From: Vitis vinifera
Lineage: Eukaryota > Streptophyta > Magnoliopsida > Vitales > Vitaceae
Assembly (NCBI RefSeq): GCF_030704535.1
Contig: NC_081813.1
Span: 5,727,001 to 5,791,000 of the forward strand
Length of the DNA stretch: 64,000 nucleotides
Direction: 5' to 3'
A program made the position numbers and the translations under genes. The notes under the pieces were generated by a model. That model was not told where the DNA came from and did not search any database. It was given only the letters and a program-made list of their open reading frames with translations. Position 1 is the stretch's first letter, and each line of letters opens with the position of its first letter. Shown here piece by piece: positions 1 through 11,600 of the stretch.

Positions 1-2640
1 GAATTGAAAAAAGAAACTATTTGCTTTGATACATTTGAAAGTTTGAATCTCGACTCTTGAAACTACATAAGGGGTAGAGGGAGTTGATTTCAATCTAAAC
101 AAAATCAAATTTTTTTTTCACAATGGTAATTTTCTCAGATCAATTATGAAATATTTAAAAATAAAAAATAAAATTTAATCCCATAATAGACACATGATCT
201 ACGTGGAAAACCACCTACCGAGTTTATCAGAAACTCTATAAATGTAAAAATCACGTATAGAATCTATTATAGAGTATATTCATTAAAAATAAGAGATCCA
301 AAATACAAATTTACTTTGACCAAATGTTAAATTCTTCCAAGGGTCTTGCCAACACTTACACTTGTTTTCATATGCCTATGACACAACACTTTATGCTCCT
401 TAGTGAACTAGTTAACAACTTGAGGGGATGCAATCAACCATCACAAGCTAGTCTTGATCAAGAATGAGACTTTGGAGAGTATTGAGAATGTACAAAGTAT
501 AATGGAAATAATGTTACCCCACATGTCTCTCATTCAACAAAATAAAGTATATTAATACTCTAAAAACCCTAGTATGCTAGGTTGGTGACAAGAAAAAAGT
601 CAAAATAAAAATTAACAAAAATATGCAAAAGTGGTCTTGAGCTCTTAAGTCCTCATAAGGACCACTTGAGTGTGAAGTCTAACTAATTCTTCCTAACTAT
701 ACACCCGAAAGAGGGGTAAATTGAGTATTGGTCAATTTTAACAAATTTTAACTCTTAATAATGTGAAATGACAAAATAAATAATATTAAAGATAATGGGG
801 ATTAAAAGGTAATAAAAAAAAGAGATGCAAACAGTGTTTTATAGTTGTTTGACATAATCTTGACCTATGTTCACTCTTCTCAAGCCCTAAAACCAAACAT
901 AGGGTTCTATTAGTCTTCTAAGAATTCAACTAAGCTTTAATCAACTTTACACTTAGATTCTTGGTTTTGAAAAACCTTTTATAATTTCCACTTAAGGGAT
1001 GTTTCACTCTTAAACTATTTCATAACTTACAATTCAAAGGGATGATATTACAACAACCCAACAATAAGTTGCACCGCAAGAAATACAATGATAAGCTAGG
1101 GTTGATAATGGTGCATTAGGGTATATAAGTTTTAGTCCAATTTTCATTCAAAAGACAATGTGATAGCTCTTAGGATTGATGAACAGTAAATTCAAGGTAC
1201 CATTTTAGCAATAAATGAAGTTTGAATGAGATGCGTTAGGAAATTAGTCATATAGACATGATTTCCCTTGATCAATTGGCCTAGACAATCAACTGTTATG
1301 CTACTTGTTGGTGGTAAGAAGATACGATAGGTAGTTATGGGAGCTTGTAAAGCTCAATCGATTGAGTTCGGTTGCCAACTAATTAAGATTCTTAACTAAA
1401 TAAACAATCATTTCAAAAATGTGGAAAAACAACTCAAAGGTCACTTAATGATTGATACCCATGCTTCCTTCATAGTTTTGAGAAAAATGAAAGTTTAAGC
1501 TTAAATTAAGGGGATTAACTGATGAGACTTCTACTAACACATTTTAAAAAAGCTTTTTCGAAATGTTTTTGACCAAGTTTAGGTTTTTCTTAAAGAAATT
1601 TTCATCCAATTTATAAATGAAGAAAACTAGCTTTAAGAACCTTATGAATGAGTTTTGTGCTTTAAAAGGTAAATAAAATGCGATAAACACTTAATGCACC
1701 ATTCGAAATTACAAAATATAATCCCAAGTGTCTTCAATTTGTTGATATCCTTACGATACCTTTGTGATCTTCATTTTGCTCTTGACTTGTCAATAATATT
1801 TAAATAAACTAACATCCTAGAACTTAATAATCTCATTAGTCACTTCAACCTTATTTTGCAATCATCAAAATATACAACAGGGAAACCTTGGGTTGACATT
1901 GAGCACCTCAGATTGTTTGAGCGCTCAAAGCCTTTAACCACTTCTTTGGGTTGGTTCTTCATAGAACTTATTTTTTTGAATCCATTAGACCTACATATTC
2001 TAATAAAACCCAACTTTCATTTTTTATGCTATTATTCACCCAAACAAACTTGATCATACTTATGACCTTTTTGTATGAATTAATGATGATTTTCAGTGTT
2101 CAAAGCTAGTATAAATCTTAGAAAGTATGTAGAGTTAGATGTAGTAATATTTGAAATAAAATTATTAATCTAAACTAACTAATCTAATTCACTTATAATA
2201 TCTATTTTAAGGCTATGTTTGATTACCGAAAATTTTGAAGGAAAATATGAAAGAAATAAAATAGAAAGAAAAAGTAAAGGGAGAAAAAAATAAAAAAGTA
2301 GATTTAAAGTTGATAAATTATTTTTATATATTTTTTCAAACTCATTTAACTTATTTAATTTTTTTATATCAAAATAAAATAATAGGAAAATGTATAATAA
2401 AATCAAATATAATAATTCTTTTTCCCTTGATAAAAAAAAACCCTAAAGCCTATTTGAAAAAACGGAAAAAGTGAGACAAAACAATTGGGATAACAAAGTA
2501 TTTTCCAGTATTGTACAAAAATGGAAACAAAATTTTAAAAAATGAAAAGAAAAAGAGAGAGAAAAAATAAAAGTGGGAAATGTGGGGCAAATGGAATGAA
2601 AAATTCAGTTCAAATATCAGGCTTTAGACGGAATGGGAAT
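1..2640. other. AT-rich intergenic DNA, no gene seen
   Basis: No reading frame here has protein-family character; the few open frames are short and low complexity. The stretch around 2210-2400 (purine-rich, then a region shared with about 12810-12990) looks like a dispersed repeat: both copies have a GGCT..TTTGATT start and a block reading TTAAAGTTGATAAATTATTTTT. Confidence 0.6.
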
Positions 2641-2680
2641 CCGACACCAAAATCCCAGAACTTCTGCTCTGTTTGTGCCC

Positions 2681-2916
2681 TACATAAAACCCTATTAAAA
2701 AAGTAGAAGCGGATATCGGACCACGTGTAGGGTTCAAATTCAAGCGGCGTTTTGAAGCGGGATTCGATCCAACGGCTCATGCAATCGCGTCAAACAAAAG
2801 CCAAACCTCAAGCCCACCGCTTCTATTTATCTACTATCAAAACCCTTCTCTCTATCTACAAACGCAATTCAAATTCTCACTCATCTCTCCGTCTCTCTTT
2901 CTCTCTCTTCATTCAT
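2681..2916 (+). promoter_or_regulatory. RAN promoter and 5' UTR with telobox and G-box
   Basis: An AAACCCTA telobox lies at 2687-2694 and a CACGTG G-box core at 2722-2727. A pyrimidine-rich CT/TC leader (about 2880-2912) runs up to the ATG. Teloboxes are common in promoters of plant genes linked to translation and cell division, which suits RAN. The transcription start was not located. Confidence 0.5.
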
Positions 2917-5750
2917 ATGGTGACCTCCTCCTCCCTCTTGATCTTTTATTTTCAATCTAGGGTTAGGGTTAGTTTTTTTTTTTTTGTTTTTTTTTGTTAA
3001 ATCTAATTTTTTCATGATCTGATCGGCTGCTGTTTTTGATTGTTTGGTTTGGTTTAGGCACTTCCGAATCAGCAGACTGTTGATTACCCGAGCTTCAAGC
3101 TCGTCATCGTCGGTGACGGTGGCACAGGTATAATTTTGTTTTATCTAAAAAATGTTATGCTATGTTTGGTTGGCCAGAAAGTGTTGGAATATTACGATTT
3201 TAAATATTGGATTCTTGACACTGTTTGGGAATCGGGTAATGGGAAAAATCTCTGTTTTTCTTACCGGATTACAGGGAAAGAAAGTAGTACAAGCTTAAAG
3301 GTTCAAACTTTGCTTGTGTGTGTGGTTTTTTAAATCATGTACTCATTTTTTTTCTCAGCAATCAGTGGAGGGTTATGAGGTTTCGAGATCTTTTTTTTAA
3401 ACGTTGAACTATTTGAAAAAAAATTCTTATATCTTATGTTATTATTGTTGTGATGTGGAAAAATGAACAAATTAGTTTTTCATTCCCCGGGATACCCGAT
3501 CAGCATGAAAATAAAATTCAAGATTTTCTTTTCCACGTTTTACTAACAAGAAAGTGGGGATTTGGGGTTTAGATCTGCTTTTTGTTTGTCTATTCTCTTC
3601 AAGGCTTTCAATTGAAATCTTGTTTATTCAACATCAATGTGATTTATCTCAATTGTACTGCTTCAGGGAAAACCACCTTTGTCAAGCGGCATCTTACTGG
3701 AGAGTTTGAGAAGAAATATGAGCGTAAGCTATTATGATTTGTTTGAATCCTTCATTGTGTGCTTCTGGTTATTATATATTGACATATATTTGAAATCTCT
3801 ATTTTGCAGCAACAATTGGTGTTGAAGTCCACCCATTGGACTTCTTCACAAATTGTGGTAAGATCAGGTTTTATTGCTGGGATACAGCTGGGCAAGAGAA
3901 GTTTGGAGGGCTAAGAGATGGCTACTAGTAAGTTGTCGCCATCAAGTTTCGTTCTTGTGTTTTTTGGTTAATTGGGAATTTATGGAATTAACAAACTATA
4001 TTTTGGAAGATATTCTGCCTCTTTGTTCTATTTATTCTTTCCTCTTTCCTTGGTTGGGAAAAGTTGTTTGAGGGTTTCAAGTAAAGAACTGATCTACAAT
4101 GATTTAGATTGGAAGTAGTTACCTTATGGGCGATGATAGTACAGAGTCCTCACTTATATTTCAATAAGTGTTTATGACACTTGTATTAGTGAGTCTTGCA
4201 AAAGATTCTACCTTTACTGGTGGAAGAACATGGCTGGAACATGTTTTGAAGTCATCTAAAATTCATCTTTAATACATGTCTTATTTGTTAGTTAACATTG
4301 CTTTTTCATATACATCATAATAATGGTATGTAAATTCCGTATATGCAGTATTCATGGGCAATGTGCCATAATAATGTTTGACGTCACTGCTCGATTGACC
4401 TACAAGAATGTTCCCACATGGCATAGGGATCTCTGCAGGTTCTTTTTTGTGTGTGCCCTTGTTTATTCATTATATTGTATCATATAGTAAGGATATTTCA
4501 CTGGTAAATTTAAATTGATTTTCTGTCATAATGTCAGGGTGTGTGAGAATATCCCAATTGTTCTATGCGGAAATAAGGTTGATGTTAAGAACAGGCAGGT
4601 GAAAGCGAAGCAGGTCACATTTCACAGGAAGAAGAATCTTCAGTACTATGAGATTTCTGCAAAGAGCAACTACAACTTTGAGAAGCCTTTCTTGTATCTT
4701 GCCAGGAAGCTTGCTGGGTAATTGAAAAATTGTTAAGAAGTCATTAATTTCCCTTTGTTATTTGTCCTGTTTCATTGTTCTACACTATGTAATTCTTTGT
4801 TATTTATGGTTAATCATTCACTACATGCTGCAGGGACGCAAACCTCCACTTTGTTGAGTCACCTGCTCTTGCTCCACCAGAAGTGCAAATTGACATGGCT
4901 GCACAACAACAGTAAGTGATAACATTGTTTATATATATTGATTTGTGATACTTGTGATCATTGCACTCTCTTTGCAATATTTACCATATCCTTGCTTCTG
5001 TTGTTAGGTGTTTTGGAATAGAGTTCACTGTTCTTAGAATTACAAGAACATCTGTGATCAATTAAAACTAAATGTTTATATTCGTTTAAACTGAAGTGAG
5101 AAACCATTACCTCATTTTACTTAATGATGCCAATGCCAATGTAGTCTTTTTAGTTTTTCCTTATCTTATCTCTATTTCTATAGAATATATAATCATATAA
5201 TTTAAGCTTTTAATCTCTACTGGCTCATATTTGTCTATAAACGACCTTGGTTCTGTAGTTCACAATTAGAATTCTGTAATTTATTCTGATTTACAATACT
5301 AGAAAGAGGTATTTGTATATTGAACAAAAGCTTACATGTAGTTAAATCAGATATTTGCCGTCAATTATTTGATTAGTCGGTAAGTTAGCACCCTGTGATG
5401 GATGTTTTCAGTGCTATTTACATTGATTGTTATAGGGTAGTTGTGTATTGTGTATTGTTCGAATACAAATGTGATGGTACAAACATTTATTTATTTGTTT
5501 TTCTATAATATTAAATTGATTGAGAAAAAAAGGTTGTTTTTCAGAATTGATACAGGATTTTGATTATATGTGCAAACAATATTTGTGGAAGAACATATTT
5601 TGAATGTACAAAGATGAGAAATCACATTGAACTGTATTTCCTCCAAGATAATTAGTTGTAACATTTGGTATTTTTTGCAGGCATGAAGCTGAATTAATGG
5701 CAGCTGCAGCACAGCCCCTTCCTGATGATGATGATGATGCATTTGATTAA
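2917..5750 (+). CDS. RAN: GTP-binding nuclear protein Ran (8 coding exons)
   Basis: Small GTPase that drives nucleocytoplasmic transport and spindle assembly. Coding exons are 2917-2919, 3058-3127, 3667-3723, 3810-3927, 4349-4438, 4538-4717, 4834-4911 and 5681-5750, all with GT-AG introns. They join in frame to 221 aa, the usual Ran length. Seen in order: P-loop GDGGTGKTT (about residues 20-28), effector loop [13 protein letters not shown], switch [16 protein letters not shown] for guanine specificity, [12 protein letters not shown], and an acidic C-terminus DDDDDAFD. There is no C-terminal prenylation cysteine, as expected for Ran. The start codon stands alone in exon 1 (ATG directly followed by GT), and the second exon begins with [11 protein letters not shown]. 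The family call is near certain; which Ran paralogue it is cannot be told. Confidence 0.97.
2958..2972 (+). promoter_or_regulatory. Telomere-like double telobox in RAN intron 1
   Basis: TAGGGTTAGGGTTAG lies 38 bases after the start codon, inside intron 1. It is the reverse complement of the AAACCCTA telobox seen upstream of the gene. Intronic or leader teloboxes can act with promoter elements in plants; a role here is inference. Confidence 0.45.
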
Positions 5751-7972
5751 GTGACTGTAGAAGCTTTATCCAAATTGATTCTTTCAGAAAGTTAGAAGTA
5801 GGTTTTGGTCCTGGGGAATTCTCTACAATGTATGCTGCCTGCTGCTGTTGCTTATTGTTTGGATTGGTTGGCCTTTGGTGGTTCAGAACACTGGGGAATA
5901 GTGCCTCTGCTTTGGTCCCTAGAGTGTTGTGTTTTACAGATTGATATATAAGTATCTTTGCTTCTTTCATCTCCCTTCTACTTGGAGGGAACTATTTGAT
6001 TAAAAAATTTTGCTCTGATTATATTTACCTTTTTATTTTAGCCAAATTTGTTCAAAGCTAAAAATTATGTTGCTACGAGTTACTCGACTAAAATCACCAA
6101 AAACACTTGGGAGAGGTCAATATTTCCTGCAATTCTCAATTTTGGGAAGAAGTTCTTAGATAAGCTGATAGTGGAAAGACAGCAACCTAATATGGCGTTC
6201 ATTTGAGGCAACCCGAATGAGTGTCCATGATGGGTGCTCATTTTTTAACCGGACGAGTGGGGTTTGGTTTGGTGACTGTTCTTGAAAATTCAAGAGAGAA
6301 TAGTTTTTTAACTCGGAAACTGGGCAGATCTTTGACAAAATATTTTTCGGAATTATTCCTTAATAGAGTTTTGTTTTCAATTTTTTTGAAAACAATTGAA
6401 GATTATGTTTAAGAATTAAAAACTGTTTTAGAAAAACGTTGTGAAACAGGCTCTTGGGTGTCCGAGGCAAACTATTTGTTTAAGCACTTGGGTTAGGTCC
6501 TTTCGGCCCTTGTTTCAGACAAACGGAATCAGGTATTAGGAAAAGCAGCTTGAGTGATTCATCATTTGTCCCCATATCAATCCTTATTGAGTCAATAGGC
6601 AAACAAGAGTTCATTAGAAGTCACCAAGAGGGCCCTAAACAAAACAGGCTATGGATCAGAAGATTCACAACTTTATTCCAATTTTACTAAATGGATCAGA
6701 AGATTCACAACTCCACTATGAATATACATATCCTGCACTCGTCTTGCTTAATTTTTTATTTTTAAAATAATAATTATAACCCAAAGACCAACCCCTTATA
6801 CATGGACAAAGTTGTAAAGGTGTATACCCATTCAAATAATTGCAACCCTCAGACTGCCCCTTTAACTCCAGTAGAGTTTTCAGGGAAAGGATTATACAGC
6901 AAGTAGCCAGATCATTGAGATACTAGCCAAATCAATAGCGAGAAGAATCCTTGGTAATTGCCAGTTAAACCCATGTCAAGATTTTGGGCAAAAGGGGCTC
7001 TGCTACAGAGCCTACGATTGAGAACACCCATTGCATTGCCTCGACTACACAACTTTCTTGGAGCACGTAGTGAGACAAATTATTGAGACAGCAAATATGC
7101 TGTACCTACCACAGCACTGCCAAGACCGCCTGGTAAGTGGTAACAGAACCTCCGCTGCCACCTGCTACACCATCAATACCACTCAACCCACCCTACTCCT
7201 CCCCCCCCCCCCCAACAAGGCCACCACCATTACCATCGGTAATGTTCTCTTTGTATGGCAGTATACCATGCATGGTCTACCCTTCATTTTTTCTTTGGGG
7301 AAAAAGCACAAAAACGTTCAATAACAATAAGAAAAAGGAGTAATACTGCAACTTCCAATCCAACTCTTTAGCTTGTTGACACTCCTAGCACAAAAGTCCC
7401 TCATTTTGCAAAAGATAATATTGCATGGTATCAAATTTGGCAGAGAAATTTAGGAATAACAGAAGGATATTAAAAATAAAATAAAATTGAACATTACTCT
7501 TGTCGCTTCTCCAAGGAAGCGCTTTTCATATGCTTAACTAATTGCTGCACATGGTGGATGAAAGGATGAACTGACTTTTGCGATGGCAACTAGTTAAAAG
7601 AGATGATGACCCAGATAAATCAAAGTGACATAGAATCTACCTTTGTTATTTGCTTTAATTTGGTAAGAGAGCAGCTTCTGGTAGGAATAAAACCTTAGAG
7701 ATGAGCATCTTCTCTAAAATTAACAATTCAAGCAACGATTTGGGTCAAAATTTCAAAATATTTTCAGGACTACCAATATTTCACATATGGCAGCAGCTTA
7801 TTCTTTCCTCAAAAAGTATTAGTTGCAGCAGAAACTAATTTCCATAGCCATTCACTGTCTAGATCATTTTAACTTGAATGAAAAATAAAAACCTAGATCA
7901 TCTACTAGAGTCATTATTACAAATTCCAATTCTCTCAAATACATACATAAATTAAACAAAATAGACAGGAGA
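5751..7972. other. Convergent intergenic region between RAN and CYC1
   Basis: The first 250 bases are probably RAN 3' UTR. The remainder holds no supported gene. A run of 13 cytosines sits at 7201-7213. A 22-base direct repeat beginning ATGGATCAGAAGATT occurs at 6651 and 6691. Open frames around 7031-7343 come from the C-rich low-complexity patch. Confidence 0.55.
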
Positions 7973-8622
7973 TCAGTTGACAACATCGACAATCAGCTTA
8001 CGGGACTTGAAGATTGACCATTTTAGGCGTCGGTAGTAAGCTGCTTGGAGAAGTGCAAGTGACAACACAAATATCCATTTAAATCCCATCTGCATTTTTT
8101 AAAAGCCAAATTTGGTTAGAAATAGTTATTGTTACTTGGAAAAAAATGCTCTTTTTCACAAATAATCCATCTCGATTCCCATTTCTAATAATTGATAGAT
8201 GGCAACTCCAAGATTATGTTACCATTTTTCTTGGAGATAAGGAAAGTGATAAGTCACACAGTTTGAGATGGATGGTTAGGGATGCATAAATAGAACAGCT
8301 CTTTTATTTGAAGAATGTCTTGAGTCCAATTAAGATAAAGTGCATCTAATGGTCTGACCTACTTTTCTAAGGGACCCTTTCTCTGAGGATCCAATTAAGA
8401 TCATTGGAGTAACTCATTTGATGACTGCAAAACTTTTGTAACATCCTTTTTTTTTTTTTTACCTTTTTTGGAAAGGTTAACACTTTTATAACATCTTAAC
8501 CAAACCAAAAAAAGAAAAGGAAATGAAAACCAGGTGAACCAAAATCATAATATTCTCTTATCTCTATATATGAGAGGTTTCAGGTTCAATTCCTAACAGA
8601 GACAAAAAGGAGAAAATAGTCC

Positions 8623-8682
<60 letters not shown>

Positions 8683-11600
8683 GTACAAATATTTTTTAGT
8701 ATAATGTACTAGTAAAAATAAGAATTCAGATATAAGATCTTTTCTTTGTGCATAAACTGTTGATTGATAGAGATATAACATTACCAGTTTTCTCTCTTCC
8801 ATTTCTGGCTCTGCAGCCCATGATAAAAATGTGACAACATCTTTCCCCATCTGTGCCAACGTTAAGATGAGAATATCAGTTTTTCCATACCTTCAGTATG
8901 AAATTTGCAAAATAAAATACATTGAAAGCACAGGATGTTACTTGTGCTTCTGTGGCAGGGGTACCATCTTCATACTCAACAGCACCATCGATGAGCATTT
9001 TGGGCATAGCTATTGCCCCACCAGGGAAATAAGGATTATAGTGCAGCCCGTCTCGAATCTACAGAAAGAGTTCAATGACATCAGGATGGAACATTCATTA
9101 AAAGAATGCAGAAAGAGCAATCAAATGATGACAAAACCCAAGTCAAGATGATTATCGGTTAGAAATAAAATAATTCCTCGCCCTTTTGCAAAGTTAGAAG
9201 TTAATGTTGCTTACCATAAGAAGCTACAAGAGTATTTTACATTCAATAGCATGCAATAACATTTGTATGTTGCTCTCTGTTGTAGCAATAGAATAGATAT
9301 TGATTAACATCTAATGCAAAAATCTTACAAGTGATCTTGTATGGCATTTGGTGTGTTTGCTTCTCAGCTATAGTGCAGTTTCAGGATTAAAAAATCAAAT
9401 ATATTTTCTTTTTCCTTTTCCTTCATTGCTATCTCCTGAACTACAGGACCAACCAGGCGTGGTTTTAAGTGTTTCAGTGCCATCCAGAAACTAACAGATG
9501 ACAGCTGATATGAAGAGAGCCATTTTCTTAACTCCACTGTTTAAGTTCTTCAGTGACTCGAGATTTTCAAGAGACCAAAGAAACCAAAAGGAAAAAAAAA
9601 AAATTTTAAAAAAATTGTTCCAAAGGGCTGTCTGTAGTTTCTTCTATCAGAATGAATGACATGGGTATACGACTTTCAAATCCATGGCAATATCCATGAA
9701 CCTGGACATCATCACATAACTGAAAATATGGCAGATAAACTCAGATTTCAGTACCTAGGTATGTTCTATTACATGTTTATATATAATCTGAGATAAAGAA
9801 CTTACTGAAACACCAGCTGGAGGATCACGGTAACCAGTTAAAAGAGCAAATACATAATTCTGACCATTGTGGCGGGCCTGAGAGGACAAAGAGTCAGTTA
9901 TTGTAGGGGTGGACAGCCATTCACTTCTATCAAGGGATCTATAACAAAATTAATACCTTGGTGATGAGACTTAGATCTGGAGGATATGCTCCTCCATTAG
10001 CAAATCTAGCTGCTTGTTCATTTGCATAAGGCTGAGGAAAACGATCACTTAGCTTTCCAGGGCGAGTAAACATCTCACCTTCATCATTAGGCCCATCATC
10101 CACTTCAATCTCAGCTGCCATAGCCTTCGTCTCTTCTTCAGTGTATGCCACACCCACAAGATCACGAAATGAAATTAAAGACATTGAATGGCAAGAAGCA
10201 CAAACTTGCTGGTAAACCTGGTGACCCCGCCGAATCCTGTTCTTGTAAAATCAGCATAAATGTATCAAGTAAAACTGAGAGAATGGGAAAAATTAAGATG
10301 GAATTTTTGCATAAATGTGTTCCTCCATAGAGGAACCTGAGCTTAACCACTGAGATCAGGAAATCGGAAGGTTTAGACATTTCCTAGTGACTACTGGGAA
10401 AACCAGAAAATCTGGTCAACTGCATCTAGCTTGCACCTGACTCAATGCAATAAGTTCTCCTAAGTCTGAATGTATTATCAGAACCATAGTTCAATTTGTT
10501 CACTCCTCAAGACTGAAAAAACTGTATTGGATATATTTTTCCAGAACAAAGTTGATAGGGCAGAGCTGGAAAGCCCAAGGGAAGGCCTTTGAACCGATGT
10601 TTAGTTTCTCAAAGTCCTATCAAGACACTTTTCTATAGATTGCGTAATAGATAACATAAGATGTAATCTGCTTACGAAGCATGGTCATATGAACTGAGAA
10701 TGCCGCTGTGAGGCCATGGATAGTTTGGACATGCCAGGCCATGTTCAGCCTCATCTGAAGAAGCTATTGTTGCAAAGCTCAAAAGGCCTGAAACACCTGC
10801 CCCAAGTAGTGCAAGCACTCTTAGGGATTTAATGCCAGCAACTCCAGGTCCATTTTGGTCCTGCTTCAGAATAAGTAATGGTGGGGCTGGAAGAGCCTAC
10901 AAATGATGCTACAGCCCTGTTAAATAAAAAAAGAAAGAAGGAAAAAAAGAGGAAGAAAGATATATCCAAGAGTAACAAGATTTATAAAATTGTCATATAT
11001 CAACTGAAATGAAGATCACCATTAGGAACAAAACCAGGACCAGTTCAACCTAACTAGACCTCGTGCTGGGATGGTTTGGCAAATTTTATTATCCTGACAA
11101 TGGTTTAACGGCTCATTTAAAGGCAGCAGACGGTCAACCAACTCATGACAGAACCAAGCCAAAACACTAAACTTATTATTTTCCAATGACTAATTGGGAA
11201 CCCATACATTGTTCAACCACTTCTTCCATCCAAAATATCAAAGCCCTGGCAAGTCCAAGCTATGGCTGGTCAAACACACACCAACCAATTGACATGGATG
11301 GTCACCCACACAACAAATGATTGACACACCTAGTCAACCACACACTTGGTGGACCTAATGAACTAAGGTGTCATCTATGTTTACAATAAATAATTTAATA
11401 TGATTCTACAAATGGAAAATGTATGATAAAACATGGACATGCAACCAACCCAAGTCTGTCAGAACTCAGAAGCATGAAAATATCTCCAAAATTCCATCAT
11501 TCTAAATCCAAATCCTCAAGAATGATCCAATAAACTTGTGTCCATCAAATGTGCAGATCTATCTCCCCCATGATGCTTCCAGGAAGATAACACACTCTTC

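Noticed and set aside
7031..7343. Two overlapping plus-strand frames rich in Pro/Thr
   Set aside because: Produced by the 13-C run and CCACC repeats; no start context, no family, adjacent to the CYC1 3' end.
8570..8605. GGTTCAATTCC, a tRNA B-box-like word
   Set aside because: No A-box at the right distance and no cloverleaf; at most a SINE trace.
8593..8760. C-terminal part of an 88-aa minus-strand frame with a long Tyr/Ile run
   Set aside because: Intron read-through across the (TA)n microsatellite; only the first 25 or so residues belong to the CYC1 exon.
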